64,000 nucleotides of DNA, from positions 17,541,237-17,605,236 of the forward strand of contig JARWKL010000009.1 in NCBI GenBank assembly GCA_029961685.1, given 5' to 3'. The stretch is from Aristolochia californica. Lineage: Eukaryota > Streptophyta > Magnoliopsida > Piperales > Aristolochiaceae. The translations under genes were made by a program, and so were the position numbers. The notes beneath the pieces are model-generated. The model was not told the DNA's origin. It saw only the letters and a program-made list of their open reading frames with translations, and made no database searches. Below, one piece after another: positions 14,119-27,200 of the stretch; the first letter of the stretch is position 1, and every line of letters starts with the position of its first letter.

Positions 14119-16817
14119 AACGAATGACTTTTTGGTTGGGATTCAACACTCAGTTAAAATTCGCTCGCCTCCCCTTTTCTCGACGATTGCAAAACCTGAT
14201 ATTTAAAAACTAAAAAGAGGTTTAAATCCGTTAAAATTACAGAAACCTTTTGGAAATATCTCTCTCCATATTTGTGCATTGTGCATTTTCTTTTTAGATG
14301 TGTACATTTTTCTTAAATCAAAACTTGAGTTTTCACTTTTCCCTTCATCTCGTAGACAAAAAAGAGAATAGATGACAACGAAATGAAAATTTTAGACTTT
14401 GTGTATGGAGAAAATTTAATGCAATAACAAACGTTAGTAAAGAAAATTTATTCACACCCCACAAATGAACACAAAAGTTTTTTCATCCAAGTTTGGGAAA
14501 TTCCACTACTTCAACAACCTCAGTAGATTGGAATTTGATAGGAAAGAGATTTTTCTATACATGCTTCAAAAAATGGATATGCATGCTTAGAACATGTTAA
14601 AGATGCAAATGACCTATGGATCCAAACCTTTTAAAAAGAATAACAAACCGCTCATTGAATTCTCAAGTGAACGTGCGGTGGGATAGTTAACCAAGTCAAA
14701 CAAGCCATTATTTTGCCCATTTACAAAAAGCTGACGTAACGATCATTGATAATTGTAAACTGATTTATCATGCGTAACGGGCCATATTTTTGTAAAGAAT
14801 GACTTTTGGGTTCGGATTCAACACTCAGTTAAAATTCCCTCGCCTCCCCTTTTCCTGACGATTGTAAAACCTGATATATAAAAACTAAAAAGAGGTTTAA
14901 ATCCCAAAAAATTACAGAAACTTTTTGGAAATATCTCTCTCTATAACTTTGCATTGTTCATTTCCATTTTAGATGGATATATTTTTCTTAAATCAAAACT
15001 TGAGTTTTCATTTTTCCCTTCATCTCGTAGACAAAATAGAGAATAGATGACAACGAAATGAAAATTTTAGACTTTGTGTATGGAAAAAATTTAAAGCAAT
15101 CAAAAACGTAAGTAAGGAAAATTTATTCACACAGCACATATGAACACAAAATTTTTGTCTTCCAAGTTTGGGAAATTCCACTAGTTCAAACAACCCCAAA
15201 AGATTGGAATTTGATAAGAAAGAGATTTTTCTACACATGCTTTAAAAAATGGATATGCATGCTTGGAACATGTTAAAGATGCAAATGACCTATGGGTCCA
15301 AACCTTTTTAATAGAATAACAAACCGCTCAATGAATTCTCAAGTGAAAGTGCGGTGGGATATTTAACCGAGTCAAACAAGCCTTTATTTTTCCCTTTTAC
15401 AAAAATCTGACCAAACGATGATTGATGATTGTAAACTGATTTATCATGCGTAACGGCCATATTTTTTAAGGAATGACTTTTAGGTTGGGATTCAACACTC
15501 AGTTAAAATTCCCTCTCCTCCCATTTTCCCCATGATTGCAAAACCTGATATATAAAAACTAAAAAGTGGTTTAAATCCCTAAAAATTACATAAACTTTTT
15601 GGAAATATCTCTCTCCATATTTGTGCATTGTGCATTTCCATTTTAGATATGTACATTTTTCTTAAATCAAAACTTGACTTTTCACTTTTTCCTTCATCTC
15701 GTAGACAAAAAAGAGAATAGATGACAATGAAATGAAAATTTGATACTTTGTGTATGGAGAAAATTTAAAGCAATAACAAAAGTAAGTAAAGAAAATTTAT
15801 TCACACACCACAAATGAAGACAAAAGTTTTGTCATCCAAGTTTGGGAAATTCCACTAGTTCAACAACCCCAATAGATTGGAATTTGATAAGAATGAGATT
15901 TTTCTACACTTGCTTTAAAAAATGGAAATGCATGCTTGGAACATGTTAAAGATGCAAATGACCTATGGATCCAAACCATTTAAATAGAATTACTAACCGC
16001 TCAATGAATTCTCAAGTGAAAGTGTTGTGGGATATTTAACCGAATCAAACAAGCCATTATTTCTCCCTTTTACAAAAAGTTGACCTAACGATCATTGATG
16101 ATTGTAAACTGGTTTATCATGCGTAACGGGCCATATTTTTGTAAGGAATGACTTTTGTGTTGGGATTCAACACTCAGTTAAAATTCCCTCGCCTCCCCTT
16201 TTCCCGACGATTGCAAAACCTGATATATAAAAACTAAAAAGAGGTTTAAATCCCTAAAAATTACTGAAACTTTTTCGAAATATTTCTCTCTATATTTTTG
16301 CATTGTGCATTTCCATTTTAGATGTATACTTTTTTCTTAAATCAAAACTTGAGTTTTCACTTTTCCCTTCATCTCGTAGACAAAACAGAGAATAGATGAC
16401 AACGAAATGGAAATTTGACACTTTGTGTATGAAAAAAATTTAAAGCAATAAAAAACCAAAGTAAGGAAAATTTATTCACACACCACATATGAACACAAAA
16501 GTTTTGTCATCCTAGTTTGGGAAATTCCACTAGTTCAATGACCCCAAAAGATTGGAATTTGATAAGAAAGAGATTTTTCTACACATGCTTTAAAAAATGG
16601 AGATGCATGCTTGGAACATGTTAAAGATGCAAATGACCTATGGATCCAAACCTTTTAAACAGAATAAAAGACCGCTCAATGAATTCTCAAGCTTATGTGC
16701 CGTGGGATATTTAACCGAGTCAAACAAGCCATTATTTTGCCCATTTACAAAAAGCTGTCGTAACGATCATTGATGATTGTAAACTGATTTATCATGCGTA
16801 ACGGGCCATATTTTTGT
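14119..16817 (+). repeat. Monomers 22-25, classes A, B', A2, B
   Basis: Monomer 22 carries the 'cctcagtagattgg' variant of the earlier dimers, and 23 is B'. Together they look like another, more diverged copy of the A-B' dimer. Monomer 24 (15468) is A2, with 'cttgactttt' and 'gtgttgtggg...ccgaatc'. It is followed by a B copy (16143), the A2-B order also found at 20182, 27600, 37686 and 43720. Confidence 0.8.
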
Positions 16818-19800
16818 AAGGAATGACTTTTGGGTTGGGATTCAACACTCAGTTAAAACTCCCTCGCCTCCCCTTTTCTCGATTGTTGCAAAACCTGTTA
16901 TATAAAAACTAAAAAGAGGTTTAAATCCATGAAAATTATAGAAACTTTTTGGGAAATATCTCTCTCCATATTTGTGTATTGTGCATTTCCATTTTACGTG
17001 TGTACATTTTTCTTGAATCAAAACTTGAGCTTTCACTTTTTCCTTCATCTCGTAGACAAAAAAGAGAATAGATGACAACGAAATGAAAATTTTAGACTTT
17101 CTGTATGGAGAAAATTTAAAGCAATAACAAATGTAAGTAAAGAAAATTTATTCACACACCACAAATGAAGACAAAAGTTTTGCCATCCATGTTTCGGAAA
17201 CTCCACTAGTTCAACAACCCCGATAGATTGGAATTTGATAAGAAAGAGATTTTTCTACACATGCTTTAGAAAATGGATATGCATACTTGAAACATGTTAA
17301 AGATGCAAATGACCAATGGATCCAAACCTTTCAAAAAGAATAAAAAACTTCTCCCTAAATTCTCAAGTGAACGTGCTGTGGGATATTTAACCGAGTCAAA
17401 CAAGCCATTATTTTTCCCAATTACAAAAAGCTGACCTAACGATCATTGATGATTGTAAACTAATTTATCATGCGTAACGGGCCATATTTTTGTGAGGAAT
17501 GACTTTTGGGTTGGGATTCAACACTCAGTTAAAATTCCCTCGCCTCCCCTTTTCCCGACGATTGCAAAACCTGATATATAAAAATTAAAAAGAGGTTTAA
17601 GTCCCTTAAAATTACAGAAACTCTTTGGAAATATCACTCTCTATAATTTTCCATTGTCAGTTTCCATTTTAGATGTATACTTTTTTCTTAAATTAAAACA
17701 TGAGTTTTCACTTTTCCCTTCATCTCGTAGACAAAACAGAGAATAGGTGACAACGAAATGAAAATTTTAGAGTTTGTGTATGGAAAAAATTTAAAGAAAC
17801 AAAAAACGTAAGTAAAGAAAATTTATTCACACACAACAAATGAGCACAAAAGTTTTGTCATCCAAGTTTGGGAAATTCCTCTAGCACAACAACCCCAATA
17901 GCTTGGAATTTGATAAGAAAGAGATATTTCTACACATGCTTTAAAAAATGGATACGTGTGCTTGAAACATGTTAAAGATGCAAATGACCTATGGATCCAA
18001 ACCTTTTAAAAAGAATAAAAAGTTGCTCATTAAATTATCAAGTGAACGTGCGGCGGGATATTTAACCAAGTCAAACAAGCCATTATTTTGGACATTTAAT
18101 AAAGGCTGACCTAACAATCATTGATGATTGTAAACTGATTTATTGTGCATAACGGGCCATATTTTTGTAACGAATGACTTTTTGGTTGGGATTCAACAGT
18201 CAGTTAAAATTTGCGCGCCTCCCCTTTTCTCGACGATTGCAAACCCTAATATATAGAAACTAAAAAGATGTTTAAATCCCTAAAAATTACAGAAACTTTT
18301 TGGAAATATCACTCTCCATATTTGTGCATTGTGCATTTCCATTTTAGATGTGTAAATTTTTCTTATATCCAAACTTGAGTTTTCACTTTTTCCTTCATCT
18401 CGTAGACAAAAAAGAGAATAGATGACAACGAAATGAAAATTTTAGACTTTGTCTATGGAGAAAATTTAAAGCAATAACAAACATAAGTAAAGAAAATTTA
18501 TTCACACACCACAAATGAACAAAAAATGTTTTTTCATCCAAGTTTGGGAAATTCCCCTAGCTCAACAACCTCAATAGATTGGAATTTGATAAGAAAGATG
18601 GATGCTTTAAAAAATGGATATGCATGGTTGGAACATGTTAAAGATGAAAATGACCTATGGTTCCAAACCTTTTAAAAAGAATAACAAACCGCCCATTAAA
18701 TTATCAAGTGAACGTGCGGTGGGATATTTAACCGAATGAAACAAGCCAATATTTTGCCTATTTACAAAAATCTGACCTAACGATCATTGATGATTGTAAA
18801 CTGATTTATCATGCCTAACGGCCCATATTTTTGTAACGAATGACTTTTTGGATGGGATTCAACACTCTGTTAAATTTCGCTCGCCTCCACTTTTCTCGAC
18901 GATTGCAAAACCTGATTTATAAAAACTAAAAAGAGGTTGAAATTTCTAAAAATTACAGAAACTTTTTGGAAATATCTCTCTCCATATTTGCGCATTGTGC
19001 ATTTCCATTTTAGATGTGTACATTTTTCTTAAATCAAAACATGAGTTTTCACTTTTTTCTTCGTCTCGTAGAAAAAAAAGAGAATAGATGACAACGAAAT
19101 GAAAATTTTAGACTTTTTGTATGGAGAAAATTTAAAGCAATAACAAACGTAAGTAAAGAAAATTTATTCACACACAACAAATGAACACAAAAGTTATGTC
19201 ATCCAAGTTTGGGAAATTCCACTAGTTCAACAACCTTAAAAGATTGGAATTTGATAAGAAAGAGATTTTTCTACATGCTTTAAAAAATGGATATGCATGC
19301 TTGGAAAATGTTAAAGATGCAAATGACCTATGGATCCAAACCTTTTAAAAAGAATAACAAACCGCTCATTGAATTCTCAAGTGAACGTGCGGTGGGATAT
19401 TTAACCGAGTCATACAAACCATTATTTTGCCCATTTACAAAAAGCTGACCTAACGATCATTGATGATTGCAAATTGATTTATCAAGCGTAACGGGCCATA
19501 GTTTTTTAAGGAATGACTTTTGGGTTTGGATTCAACACTCACTTAAAATTCCCTCACCTCCCCTTTTCCCGACGATTCCAAAACCTGATATATAAAAACT
19601 AAAAAGAGGTTTAAATCCCTAAAAATTACTGAAACTTTTAGGAAATATCTCTCTCTATAATTTTGCATTGTGCATTTCCATTTTAGATGTATACTTTTTT
19701 CTAAAATCAAAACTTGAGTTTTCACTTTTCCCTTCATCTCGTAGACAAAACAGAGAATAGATGACAACGAAATGAAAATTTTAGACTTTGTGTATGGAAA

Positions 19801-20181
19801 AACTTTAAACCAATAAAAAAGGTAAGTAAGGAAAATTTATTCACACACCATATATGAACACGAAAGTTTTGTAATCCAAGTTTGGGAAATTCCACTAGTT
19901 CAACAACCCCAATAGATTGGAATTTGATAAGAAAGAGATTTTTCTACACATGCTTTAAAAAATGGATATGCATGCTTGGAACATGTTAAAAATGCAAATG
20001 ACCTATGGATCGAAACCTTTTAAATAGAATAACAAACCGCTCAATGAATTCTCAAGTGAAAGTGCAGTGGGATATTTAACCGAGTCAAACAAGCCATTAT
20101 TTTGCCCATTTACAAAAAGCTGACCTAACGATGATTGATGATTGTAAACTGATTTATCATGCGTAACTGCGATATTTTTGT

Positions 20182-20842
20182 AACGAATGACTTTTGGGTT
20201 GGGATTCAACACTCAGTTAAAATTCCCTCGCCTCCTATTTTCCCCTGATATATAAAAACTAAAAAGAGGTTTAAATCCCTAAAAATTACAGAAATTTTTT
20301 GGAAATATCTCTCTCCATATTTGTGCATTGTGCATTTCCATATTAGGTGTGTACATTTTTCTTAAATCAAAACTTGACTTTTAGCTTTTTCCTTCATCTC
20401 GTAGACAAAAAAGAGAATAGATGACAATGAAATGAAAATTTTAGACTTTGTGTATGGAGAAAATTTAAAGCAATAACAAAAGTAAGTAAAGAAAATTTAT
20501 TCACACACCACAAATGAAGACAAAAGTTTTGTCATCCAAGTTTGGGAAATTCCACTAGTTCAACAACCCCAATAGATTGGAATTTGATAAGAAAGAGATT
20601 TTTCTACACTTGCTTTAAAATATGGAAATGCATGCTAGGAACATGTTCAAGATGTAAATGACCTATGGATCCAAACCTTTTAAACAGAATTACAAACCGC
20701 TCAATCAATTCTCAAGTGAAAGTGTTGTGGGATATTTAACCGAATCAAACAAGCCATTATTTTGCCCGTTTACAAAAAGCTGACCTAACGATCATTGATG
20801 ATTGTAAACTGGTTTATCATGCGTAACGGGCCATATTTAAGT
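20182..20842 (+). repeat. Monomer 31, 661 bp, 14-bp deletion
   Basis: In place of the usual C-tract, 'gacgattgcaaaac', then 'ctgatatata', this copy reads 'ttttcccctgatatata' near 20,235-20,252. The 14 bp between two short runs of C are missing. Confidence 0.85.
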
Positions 20843-21061
20843 AAAGAATGACTTTTGGGTTGGGATTCAACACTCAGTTAAAATTCCCTCGGCACCCCTT
20901 TTCCCGACGATTGCAAAACCTGATATATAAAAACTAAAAAGAGGTTTAAATCCCTAAAAATTACAAAAACTTTCTCGAAATATCTCTCTCTATAATTTTG
21001 CATTGTGCATTTCCATTTTAGATGTATACTTTTTTCTTAAATCAAAACTTGAGTTTTCACT

Positions 21062-21215
21062 TTTCCCTTCATCTCGTAGACAAAACAGAGAATAGATGAC
21101 AACGAAATGAAAATTTTAGACTTTGTGACTAAAAAAAATTTCCCTTCATCTCGTAGACAAAACAGAGAATAGATGACAACGAAAAGAAAATTTTAGACGT
21201 TGTGACTAAAAAAAA
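21062..21215 (+). repeat. 77-bp tandem duplication inside monomer 32
   Basis: The segment beginning 'tttcccttcatctcg' at 21062 is repeated at 21139, giving two adjacent 77-bp copies that each run through 'aacagagaatagatgac' to 'gactaaaaaaaa'. They differ at a few positions (for example 'aatgaaaa' versus 'aagaaaa', and 'ctttg' versus 'cgttg'). This makes the monomer (20843-21594) 752 bp, the longest in the window. No other monomer has it, including its counterpart at 28275. Confidence 0.93.
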
Positions 21216-22270
21216 TTTAAAGCAATAAAAAACGTAAGTAAGGAAAACATATTCATACACCACATATGAACACAAAAGTTTTGTCATCCTAGTTTGGGAA
21301 ATACCACTAGTTTAACAACCCCAAAAGATTGGAATTTGATAAGAAAGAGATTTTTCTACACACGCTTTAAAAAATGGATATGCATGCTTGGAACATGTTA
21401 AAAATGAAAATGACCTGTGGATCCAAACCTTTTAAACAGAATAACAAACCATTCAATGAATTCTCAAGCTAATGAGCGGTGGGATATTTAACCGAGTCAA
21501 ACAAGCCATTATTTTGCCCATTTACAAAAAGCTGACCAAACGATCATTGATAATTGTAAACTGATTTATTATGCGTAACGGGCCATATTTTTGTAAGGAA
21601 TGATTTTTGGGTTGGGATTCAACACTCAGTTAAAATTCCCTCGCCTCCCCTTTTCCAGACGATTGCAAAACCTGATATATAAAAACTAAAAAGAGGTTTA
21701 AATCCCTGAAAATTACAGAAACTTTTTGGAAATATCTCTCTCCATATTTGTGCATTGTGCATTTCCATTTTATATGTGTACATTTTTCTTAAATCAAAAC
21801 TTGACTTTTCACTTTTTCCTTCATCTCTTAGACAAAAAAGAGAATAGATGACATTGAAATGAAAATTTTAGACTTTGCGTATGGAGAAAATTTAAAGCAA
21901 TAACAAAAGTAAGTAAAGAAAATTTATTCACACACCACAAATGAAGACAAAAGTTTTGTCATCCAAGTTTGGGAAATTCCACTAGTTCAACAACCCCAAT
22001 AGATTGGAATTTGATAAGAAAGAGATTTTTCTACAATTGCTTCAAAAAAAGGAAATGCATGCTTGGAACATGTTAAAGATGCAAATGACCTTTGGCTCCA
22101 AACCTTTTACACAGAATTACAAACCGCTCAATGAATTCTCAAGTGAAAGTGTTGAGGGATATTTTACCGAATCAAACAAGCCATTATTTTGCCCATTTAC
22201 AAAAAAGCTGACCTAACGATCATTGATGATTGTAAACTGGTTTATCATGCATAACGGGCCATATTTTTGG

Positions 22271-24229
22271 AAGGAATGACTTTTGGGTTGGGATGCAACA
22301 CTCAGTTAAAATCCCTAAAAATTACAGAAACTTTTTCGAAATAGCTCTCTCCATATTTGTGCAATGTGCATTTCCATTTTAGATGTGTACATTTTTCTTA
22401 AATCAAAACTTGAGTTTTCAATTTTTCCTTTACCTCGTAGACAAAAAAGAGAATAGATGACAACGAAATGAAAATTTTAGACTTTGTGTATGGAGAAAAT
22501 TTAAAGCAATAACAAATGTAAGTAAAGAAAATTTATTCACATACAGCAAATGAAGACAAAAGTTTTGTCATCCAAGTTTGGGCAATTCCACTAGTTCAAC
22601 AAACCCAATAGGTTGGAATTTGATAAGAAAGAGATTTTTCTGCACATGCTTTAAAAAATGGATATGCATGCTTCAAACATGTTAAAGATGCAAATGACCT
22701 ATGGATCTAAAAATTTTAAAGAGAATAAAAAGTTGCTCATTAAATTATCATGTGAACGTGAGGTGGGATATTCAACCGAGTCAAAATAGCCATTATTTTG
22801 CCCATTTACAAAACGCTGACCTAACGATCATTGATGATTGTAGACTGATTGATCATGCGTAACGGGCCATATTTTTGCAACGAATGACTTTTTTGTTGGG
22901 ATTCAACACTCAATTAAAATTTGCTCGCCTCCCCTTTTCTCGACGAATGCAAAACCTGATATATAAAAACTAAAAAGAGGTTTAAATCCCGAAAAAATTA
23001 TAGAGACTTTTTGGAAATATCTCTCTGTATAATTTTCCATTGTGCGTTTCCATTTTAGATGTATACTTTTTTCTTAAATCAAAACATGAGTTTTCACTTT
23101 TCCCTTCATCTTGTAGACAAAACAGAGAAAAGGTGACCACGAAATGAAAATTTTAGAGTTTGTGTATGGAAAAAATTTAAAGCAATAAAAAACTAAAGTA
23201 AAGAAAATTTATTCACACACCACAAATGAGCACAAAAGTTTTGTCATCCAAGTTTGGGAAATTCCACTAGCACAACAACCCCAATAGCTCTAAATTTGAT
23301 AAGAAAGAGATATTTCTACACATGCTTTAAAAAATGGATATGCATGCTTTAAACATGTAAAAGATGCAAATGACTTATGGATCCAAACCTTTTAAAGAGA
23401 ATAAAAAGTTGCTTATTAAATTATCAAGTGAACGTGCGGTGGGATATTTAACCGAGTCAAACAAGCCATTATTTTACCCATTTACAAAAAGCTGACTTAA
23501 TGATCATTGATGATCGTAAACTGATTTATCATGCATAACGGGCCTTATTTTTGTAACGAATGACTTTTTGGTTGGGATTCAACACTCAGTTAAAATTCGC
23601 TCGCCTCCCCTTTTCTCGACGATTGCAAAACCTGATATTTAAAAACTAAAAAGAGGTTTAAATCCCTAAAAATTACAGAAACTTTTTGGAAATATCTCTC
23701 TCCATATTTGTGCATTGTGCATTTCCTTTTTAGATGTGTACATTTTTCTTAAATCAAAACTTGAGTTTTCACTTTTCCCTTCATCTCGTAGACAAAAAAG
23801 AGAATAGATGACAACGAAATGAAAATTTTAGACTTTGTGTATGGAGAAAATTTAAAGCAATAACAAACGTAAGTAAGGAAAATTTATTCACACACCACAT
23901 ATGAACACAAAAGTTTTGTCATCCAAGTTTGGGAAATTCCACTAGTTCAAACAACCCCAAAAGATTGGAATTTGATAAGAAAGAGATTTTTCTACACAAG
24001 CCTTAAAAAATGGATATGCATGCATGGAACATGTTAAAGATGCAAATGACCTATGGATCCAAACCTTTTAAATAGAATAACAAACCGTTCAATGAATTCT
24101 CAAGTGAAAGTGCGGTGGGATATTTAACCGAGTCAAACAAGCCATTATCTTGCCATTTCACAAAAAGCTGACCTAATGATCATTGATGATTGTAAACTGA
24201 TTTATCATGCGTAACGGCGACATTTTTGT
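22271..24229 (+). repeat. Monomers 34-36: fused A/C monomer, C, A/B
   Basis: Monomer 34 (22271-22878, 608 bp) carries the variants of monomer 9 in its 5' two thirds ('tttttcgaaat', 'gtgcaatgtgc', 'gggcaattcc', 'ataggttgg') and those of monomer 10 in its 3' third ('ggatctaaaa', 'ggatattcaaccg', 'caaaatagcc'). Monomer 35 (22879) matches monomer 11. So this region repeats 4684-7378 with one monomer-length lost by fusion. Monomer 34 also lacks 67 bp near 22,310, from the C-tract through the TATA-like string. Monomer 36 (23555) is A in front and B behind. Confidence 0.85.
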
Positions 24230-27200
24230 AAGGAACGACTTTTGGGTTGGGATTCAACGCTCAGTTAAAATTCCCTTGCCTCCCCTTTTCCCGACGATTG
24301 CAAAACCTGATATATAAAAACTAAAAAGATTTTTAATTCAATGAAAATTACAGAAACTTTTTGGAAATACCTCTCTCCATATTTGTGTATTGTGCATTTC
24401 CATTTTACAAGTGTACATTTTTCTTGAATCAAAACTTGAACTTTCACTTTTTCCTTCATCTCGTAGATAAAAAAGAGAATAGATGACAACGAAATGAAAA
24501 TTTTAGACTTAGTGTATGGAGAAAGTTTAAAGCAATAACAAATGAAAGAAAAAAAAATTTATTCACACACCACAAATGAAGACAAAAGTTTTGCCATCCA
24601 TGTTTCGGAAATTCCACTAGTTCAACAACCCCGATAGATTGGAATTTGATAAGAAATAGATTTTTATACTCATGCTTTAAAAATGGATATGCATACTTGA
24701 AACATGTTAAAGATGCAAATGACCTATGGTTCCAAACCTTCCAAAAATAATAAAAAACTTCTCCCTATATTCTCAAGTGAACGTGCGGTGGGATATTTCA
24801 CCGAGTCAAACAAGCCATTATTTTGCCCAATTACAAAAAGCTGACCTAACGATCATTGATGATTGTAAACTGATTTATCATGCGTAACAGGCCATATTTT
24901 TGTGAGGAATGACTTTTGGGTTGGGATGCAACACTCCGTTAAAATTCCCTCGCCTCCCCTTTTCTCGACGATTGCAAACCCTGATATATAAAAATTAAAA
25001 AGAGGTTTAAATACCTTAAAATTATAGAAACTTTTTGGAAATATCTTTCTCTATAATTTTCCATTGTGCGTTTCCATTTTAGATGTACACTTTTTTCTTA
25101 AATCAAAACATGAGTTTTCACTTTTCCTTTCATCTCGTAGACAAAACAGAGAATAGGTGACAACGAAATGAAAATTTTAGAGTTTGTGTATGGAAAAAAT
25201 TTAAAGAAACAAAAAACGTCAGTAAAGAAAATTTATTCACACACAACAAATGAGCACAAAAGTTTTGTCATCCAAGTTTGGGAAATTCCACTAGCACAAC
25301 AACCCCAATAGCTTGGAATTTGATAAGAAAGAGATATTTCTACACATGCTTTTAAAAATAGATATGCATGCTTGAAACATGTTAAAGATGCAAATGACCT
25401 ATGGATCCAAACCTTTTAAAAAGAATAAAAAGTTGCTCATTAAATTATCAAGCGAACGAGCGGTGGGATATTTAACCGAGTCAAACAAGCCATTATTTTG
25501 CCCATTTACAAAAGGCTGACCTAACGATCATTGATGATTGTAAACTGATTTATCGTGCGTAACGGGCCAAATTTTTGTAACGAATGACTTTTTGGTTGGG
25601 ATTCAACAGTCAGTTAAAATTTGCTCGCCTCCCCTTTTCTCGACGATTGCAAACCCTAATATATAAAAACTAAAAAGATGACTAAATCCCTAAAAATGAC
25701 CGAAACGTTTTGGAAATATCTCTCTCCATATTTGTGCATTGTGCATTTCCTTTTTAGATGTGTACATTTTTCTTAAATCCAGACTTGAGTTTTCACTTTT
25801 TCCTTCATCTCGTAGACAAAAAAGAGAATAGATGACAACGAAATGAAAATTGTAGACTTTGTGTATGGAGAAAATTTAAAGCAATAACAAACATATGTAA
25901 AGAAAATTGATTCACACACCTCAAATGAACACAATAGTTTTGTCATCCAAGTTTGGGAAATTCCACTAGCTCAACAACCTCAATAGATTGGAATTCGATA
26001 AGAAAGATTTTTCTACACATGCTTTAAAAAATGGATATGCATGGTTGGAACATGTTAAAGATGCAAATGAGCTATGGATCCAAACCTTTTAAAAAGAATA
26101 ACAAACCGCTCATTAAATTATCAAGTGAACGTGCGGTGGGATATTTAACCGAATGAAACAATCCATTATTTTGCCCATTTACAAAAAGCTGACCTAACGA
26201 TCATTGATGATTGTAAACTGATTTATCATGCGTAACGGCCCATATTTTTGTAACGAATGACTTTTTGGTTGGGATTCAACACTCTATTAAATTTCACTCG
26301 CCTCCCCTTTTCTCGACGATTGCAAAACCTAATTTATAAAAACTAAAAAGAGGTTGAAATCCCTAAAAATTACAGAAACTTTTTGGAAATATCTCTCTCC
26401 ATATTTGCGCATTGTGCATTTCCATTTTAGATGTGTACATTTTTCTTAAATCAAAACTTGAGTTTTCACTTTTTTCTTCATCTCGTAGACAAAAAAGAGA
26501 ATAGATGACAACGAAATGAAAATTTTAGACTTTGTGTATGGAGAAAATTTAAAGCAATAATAAACGTAAGTAAAGAAAATTTATTCACACACCACAAATG
26601 AACACAAAAGTTTTGTCATCCAAGTTTGGGAAATTTCACTAGTTCAACAACCTCAATAGATTGGAATTTGATAAGAAAGAGATTTTTCTACACATGCTTT
26701 AAAAAATGGATATGCATGCTTGGAAAATGTTAAAGATGCAAATGACCTATGGATCCAAACCTTTTAAAAAGAATAACAAACCGCTCATTGAATTCTCAAG
26801 TGAACGTGCGGTGGGATATTTAACCGAGTCAAACAAACCATTATTTTGCCCATTTACAAAAAGCTGACCTAACGATCATTGATGATTGTAAACTTATTTA
26901 TCAAGCGTAACGGGCCATATTTTTGTAAGGAATGACTTTTGGGTTTGGATTCAACACTCACTTAAAATTCCCTCGGCTCCCCTTTTCCCAACGATTCCAA
27001 AACCTGATATATAAAAACTAAAAGAGGTTTAAATCCCTAAAAATTACTAAAACTTTTTGGACATATCTCTCTCTATAATTTTGCATTGTGCATTTCCATT
27101 TTAGATGTATACTTTTTTCTTAAATCAAAACTTGAGTTTTCACTTTTCCCTTCATCTCGTAGACAAAACAGAGAATACATGACAACGAAATGAAAATTTT

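Larger units (their letters stand above)
16818..22270 (+). repeat. Eight-monomer block, copy 1 (monomers 26-33: A3,C,A,A,B,A2,B,A2)
   Basis: This block matches 24230-29622 monomer for monomer; the two starts are 7,412 bp, or 11 monomers, apart. Diagnostic shared variants in order are 'gagctttc/gaactttc', 'caaaccctaatatata', 'tttgcgcattg', 'gggtttggattc' with 'gattccaaaac', 'tttagctttttcc', 'agtaaagaatgac', and 'ggaatgattttt'. The last monomer, 33, is closer to monomer 8 (4684) in its 3' half. Monomer 28 (18169) lacks about 9 bp near 18,597. Monomer 31 lacks about 14 bp and monomer 32 has a 77-bp duplication. Confidence 0.85.
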
